From an uncultured Veillonella sp. (GTDB taxonomy: Bacteria > Bacillota > Negativicutes > Veillonellales > Veillonellaceae), in NCBI GenBank assembly GCA_900550175.1, contig URQX01000025.1, positions 1 through 16,530 of the forward strand: a stretch of DNA of 16,530 bases, given 5' to 3'. Below are positions 13,871 through 16,530 of the stretch, piece after piece. The first letter of the stretch is position 1. Each line of letters begins with the position of its first letter. Under the pieces are notes generated by a model. It did no database searches. It saw only the letters and a program-made list of their open reading frames with translations, and had not been told where the DNA came from. A program made the translations under genes and the position numbers.

Positions 13871-15886
13871 TTAAGACCGTAAGAATAATTTACCTAATTC
13901 ATCAGGTGTAAACTTAATGATTGTTGGTCGACCATGGGGACATACATAGGGTTTGTCAGTACTAAATAAATCCTCAATTAAGGTAGTCATTTGATACATA
14001 TTAAGGTTATGACCTGCCTTAATGGCCCCTCTACAAGATGCATAAGCAAGCATTTCATGACGCAACTGTGCCTTAGTAGGTTGTTGGTGGTCATGTAAGT
14101 AAGAAAATACATATTGGAGAATTTCGAACGCTTTAGATTCTACTAAATCTACAGGAGCGCCTACAAGTTTTATCTTTGTAGGGCCCCCTAGCTCTACATC
14201 AAATCCAAGATCGAGTAATATTTCTCGTTCTTCCTCTACTAAATTCATTTCATCATCTGTGGCCTCACTATATTGAGGTACTAAAATAGATTGCATAGGA
14301 ATTGCTTCAGAGGACTTACAAAGCTTATCATAACGTACACGTTCATGTGCCGCATGTTGATCTATAATATAGAGATCATCACCCTTTTTAGCCAAAATAT
14401 AACAAGAAGCAACTTGACCCATAGGCAAGAAACCGGAATTTTGAATTGTACGTTCTTCTACCTCTCCATCGCGAATATCGTTAGATAAAGATTTAAACTT
14501 CTCTATATCTTCTGTAGTATAGCTAGTATAGGCAGTAGGAACAGAATCAAAACTTTCATCTACAAAGGATGATTGTTCATAAGTAGCCTTTGGCGCAGGT
14601 GGTGTGTACCCCTTAGTTTTAAGCTTCTCCACAAACTGCGTAGTTTCACTGCGCATGACTTCATACCCTTTTGTACGTCGTCCACCAAAAACCTTATCAT
14701 AATCTACAGCTGTTGCTATATGCTCAGCAGACTGCATTTCATCCTCTACCACAGAAGGTGTTCTATAGGAATTATACGTACTATTGCCATCGGAAGATGA
14801 ACTACTATTACTATCCCTATTGTTAGTATTGAAGTCACTTCCATTAGTGACTGTACCATTTATATAAGAGGATGATTCTCGTTCATAACGCTCATGAAGG
14901 GGATTATTTAAAGCATTTAAAATACCATGATAAACTGCTTTAAATATAATCTTATCGTCAGAAAATTTTACTTCACTCTTGCGAGGATGCACATTAATAT
15001 CAACCATCTCAGCAGGAACAGTAATATTTAGGACCACTAAAGGATGACCATTTTTCGGTAATAATGCGTGATATGCATTATCTATAGCCTTCATTATAGT
15101 TTTATCAGAAATAACCCGGTTATTAACGATAATAGTCTGCCATATTCTCGTGCTTTTAAGAAGCGTTGGTTTGCTCACTACACCATCGATATAGATAGAA
15201 TCACTTTCATAAGCAACAGTAAATATATCATCCTTAGTTTTATAGCCATATAGTGCAGCTACAGTATCACCAATATTGCCATTTCCAGGCGTAATAATAG
15301 CCACTCGATCATCAATGATGAGCTTAAAGGAAATATGTGGATTACTAAGGGCTAATTTCCCAACAATATCTTGAATCTTAGAAGATTCTGTGCGTTCCGT
15401 TTTCAAGAATTTACGACGCGCTGGCGTATTATAGAACAAATCTCTAATCTCAATTGTTGTGCCAGGTGCCGCACCGTATGGAATACAATCGGTAAAAGTA
15501 CCACCATCTACGGTAATACGTGTACCTAAATCAGAATCCTCTTTACGTGTAGTCAAAGAAAAATGAGAAACCGAAGCAATACTAGCTAAAGCCTCTCCAC
15601 GAAACCCTAAGGATGCGATATCAAATAAATCCTCTACATGTTGAATTTTAGATGTAGCATGGCGTAGGATTGCTAACCGTGCATCCTCTTCAGTCATGCC
15701 AATACCATTATCGGTAATGCGCATATACGCCACACCACCATCTCCAATTTCTACCTCTATATTTGTAGCAGAAGCGTCAATGGAGTTTTCAATGAGCTCT
15801 TTAATAACTGATGCGGGGCGCTCAACGACTTCACCAGCAGCTATCTTATTGATTGTGGTTTCATCCAAAACATGAATGGTAGCCAT
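13871..15886 (-). CDS. mutL: DNA mismatch repair protein MutL
   Basis: MutL couples mismatch recognition by MutS to strand incision and excision. The 671-aa protein has the GHKL ATPase N-terminus: ERPASVIKELIENSIDA (22-38), DNGIGM (59-64), RHATSK (75-80) and GFRGEAL (94-100). A Ser/Asn-rich linker occupies about 335-380. The C-terminal domain holds DQHAAHERVRYD (509-520), ASCRGAIKAGH and CPHGRP. This is the pattern of endonuclease-competent MutL, absent from E. coli MutL. The last position of the DQHA-x2-E-x4-E motif is Asp (D520) rather than Glu. The ATG at 15886 overlaps the mutS stop (TAATG), with GGAGG upstream. Latent endonuclease activity is inferred from these motifs. Confidence 0.98.
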   Translation of the reverse strand: MATIHVLDETTINKIAAGEVVERPASVIKELIENSIDASATNIEVEIGDGGVAYMRITDNGIGMTEEDARLAILRHATSKIQHVEDLFDIASLGFRGEALASIASVSHFSLTTRKEDSDLGTRITVDGGTFTDCIPYGAAPGTTIEIRDLFYNTPARRKFLKTERTESSKIQDIVGKLALSNPHISFKLIIDDRVAIITPGNGNIGDTVAALYGYKTKDDIFTVAYESDSIYIDGVVSKPTLLKSTRIWQTIIVNNRVISDKTIMKAIDNAYHALLPKNGHPLVVLNITVPAEMVDINVHPRKSEVKFSDDKIIFKAVYHGILNALNNPLHERYERESSSYINGTVTNGSDFNTNNRDSNSSSSSDGNSTYNSYRTPSVVEDEMQSAEHIATAVDYDKVFGGRRTKGYEVMRSETTQFVEKLKTKGYTPPAPKATYEQSSFVDESFDSVPTAYTSYTTEDIEKFKSLSNDIRDGEVEERTIQNSGFLPMGQVASCYILAKKGDDLYIIDQHAAHERVRYDKLCKSSEAIPMQSILVPQYSEATDDEMNLVEEEREILLDLGFDVELGGPTKIKLVGAPVDLVESKAFEILQYVFSYLHDHQQPTKAQLRHEMLAYASCRGAIKAGHNLNMYQMTTLIEDLFSTDKPYVCPHGRPTIIKFTPDELGKLFLRS

Positions 15887-16530
15887 TATTTCCCGCCTCC
15901 TTTACGAGCCTCCTCTTGAAGTTCATATAATTTATTTAATGCTTCAATAGGTGTCATACTCATTACATCTACTTCCAGCAAGCTATCAACTACTGAATGA
16001 GTAAATAAGTTACCTAATGGAGAATCACTAACCTGTTTAACGGCTGATTTAACTACATTAGTGGATTGACCTCCCATAACACGATTGTTTAAGTCAGTAG
16101 CATCATGACTTTGGTCTTCTAAGGATTCCAAAATCACTTCTGCTCGTTTTAGTACAGAATTAGGTAAACCAGCTAATCTGGCTACATGAATACCATAACT
16201 ACGATCTGCACCACCTTTAATAATGCGGCGCAAAAATGCAACGTCCTTACCTTTTTCTTTTACTGCAACAGTATAATTCTTTAATTTACTATAGCTTTCC
16301 TCTAAACAGATTAGCTCATGGTAATGTGTAGCAAATAATGTTTTACCATGAATATGCTTACAAATATGCTCAACTACAGCTTGGGCAATACTCAATCCAT
16401 CAAAGGTACTCGTACCACGACCTATTTCGTCGAGAATAATCAAGCTATTGTGTGTAGCATTTTCTAATATATATGCTACCTCTTTCATTTCTACCATGAA
16501 CGTACTTTGACCAGTAGAAATATCATCACT
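15886..16530 (-). CDS. mutS: DNA mismatch repair protein MutS (C-terminal part, 5' end outside window)
   Basis: This is the mismatch-recognising ABC-type ATPase of the MutSL system. Only the last 214 codons are in the window; the frame stays open through the right edge without a start codon. The visible part begins with SDDISTGQSTFMVEM, which lies shortly after the Walker A motif in MutS. It continues with LIILDEIGRGTSTFDG (Walker B and signature region), TLFATHYHEL (H-loop), and GADRSYGIHVARLAGLP, all characteristic of MutS family I. The C-terminal tail (about the last 75 residues) ends in a helix-rich segment, MTPIEALNKLYELQEEAR, typical of the dimer/tetramer-forming end. An internal Met at 16497 is not the start. 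It overlaps mutL by one base. The N-terminal mismatch-binding domain lies outside the window. Confidence 0.97.
   Translation of the reverse strand, partial: SDDISTGQSTFMVEMKEVAYILENATHNSLIILDEIGRGTSTFDGLSIAQAVVEHICKHIHGKTLFATHYHELICLEESYSKLKNYTVAVKEKGKDVAFLRRIIKGGADRSYGIHVARLAGLPNSVLKRAEVILESLEDQSHDATDLNNRVMGGQSTNVVKSAVKQVSDSPLGNLFTHSVVDSLLEVDVMSMTPIEALNKLYELQEEARKGGGK

Noticed and set aside
1..16530. CRISPR array, tRNA, rRNA, phage or transposase genes
   Set aside because: I looked for regular spaced repeats, tRNA-like cloverleaf ends and transposase motifs on both strands and found none.

Overview
The window is a low-GC bacterial chromosome segment in which every supported gene lies on the minus strand. 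It looks like a diderm Firmicute of the class Negativicutes, most likely Veillonella or a close relative. The grounds are the AT-rich composition, a Firmicutes-type DnaK (613 aa, lacking the extra N-terminal segment typical of proteobacterial DnaK), the HrcA/CIRCE heat-shock system, and the familiar Firmicutes gene order lepA-hemW-hrcA-grpE-dnaK-dnaJ-prmA. The genus is inferred from general familiarity with these proteins, not from a search.

Read in the direction of transcription (high to low coordinates), the window opens with a mismatch-repair and tRNA-modification operon. It runs mutS (3' part only), mutL, an RsmJ/YpiP-like methyltransferase, miaA, and a PLP-dependent YnbB-type lyase. Stop and start codons overlap or nearly touch throughout, and the operon ends at a perfect 14-bp intrinsic terminator (10857-10890).

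A second unit follows: tandem -10 elements, a roughly 100-nt hairpin-rich leader, mnmA (tRNA 2-thiouridylase), lepA (EF4), hemW (radical-SAM heme chaperone), and a small 4Fe-4S/siroheme sulfite-reductase-like protein of 200 aa. No terminator separates these genes. About 380 bp of gene-free AT-rich DNA comes next. It holds direct repeats, a 108-bp nested inverted repeat, and the promoter and perfect CIRCE operator of the third unit: hrcA-grpE-dnaK-dnaJ-prmA. PrmA runs off the left edge.

The gene content is mostly housekeeping: DNA repair, tRNA and ribosome modification, translation and protein folding. I see no CRISPR array, phage, transposase, tRNA or rRNA, and no complete undescribed system. 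The points worth a second look are mostly RNA-level. They are a terminator-like hairpin with mutually exclusive alternative stems inside the first codons of prmA; a lepA start codon 31 nt from its only good Shine-Dalgarno sequence, with a perfect hairpin between them; the structured mnmA leader; the palindromic 108-bp element upstream of hrcA; and the small siroheme-type reductase gene placed inside an otherwise conserved chaperone/translation gene order.
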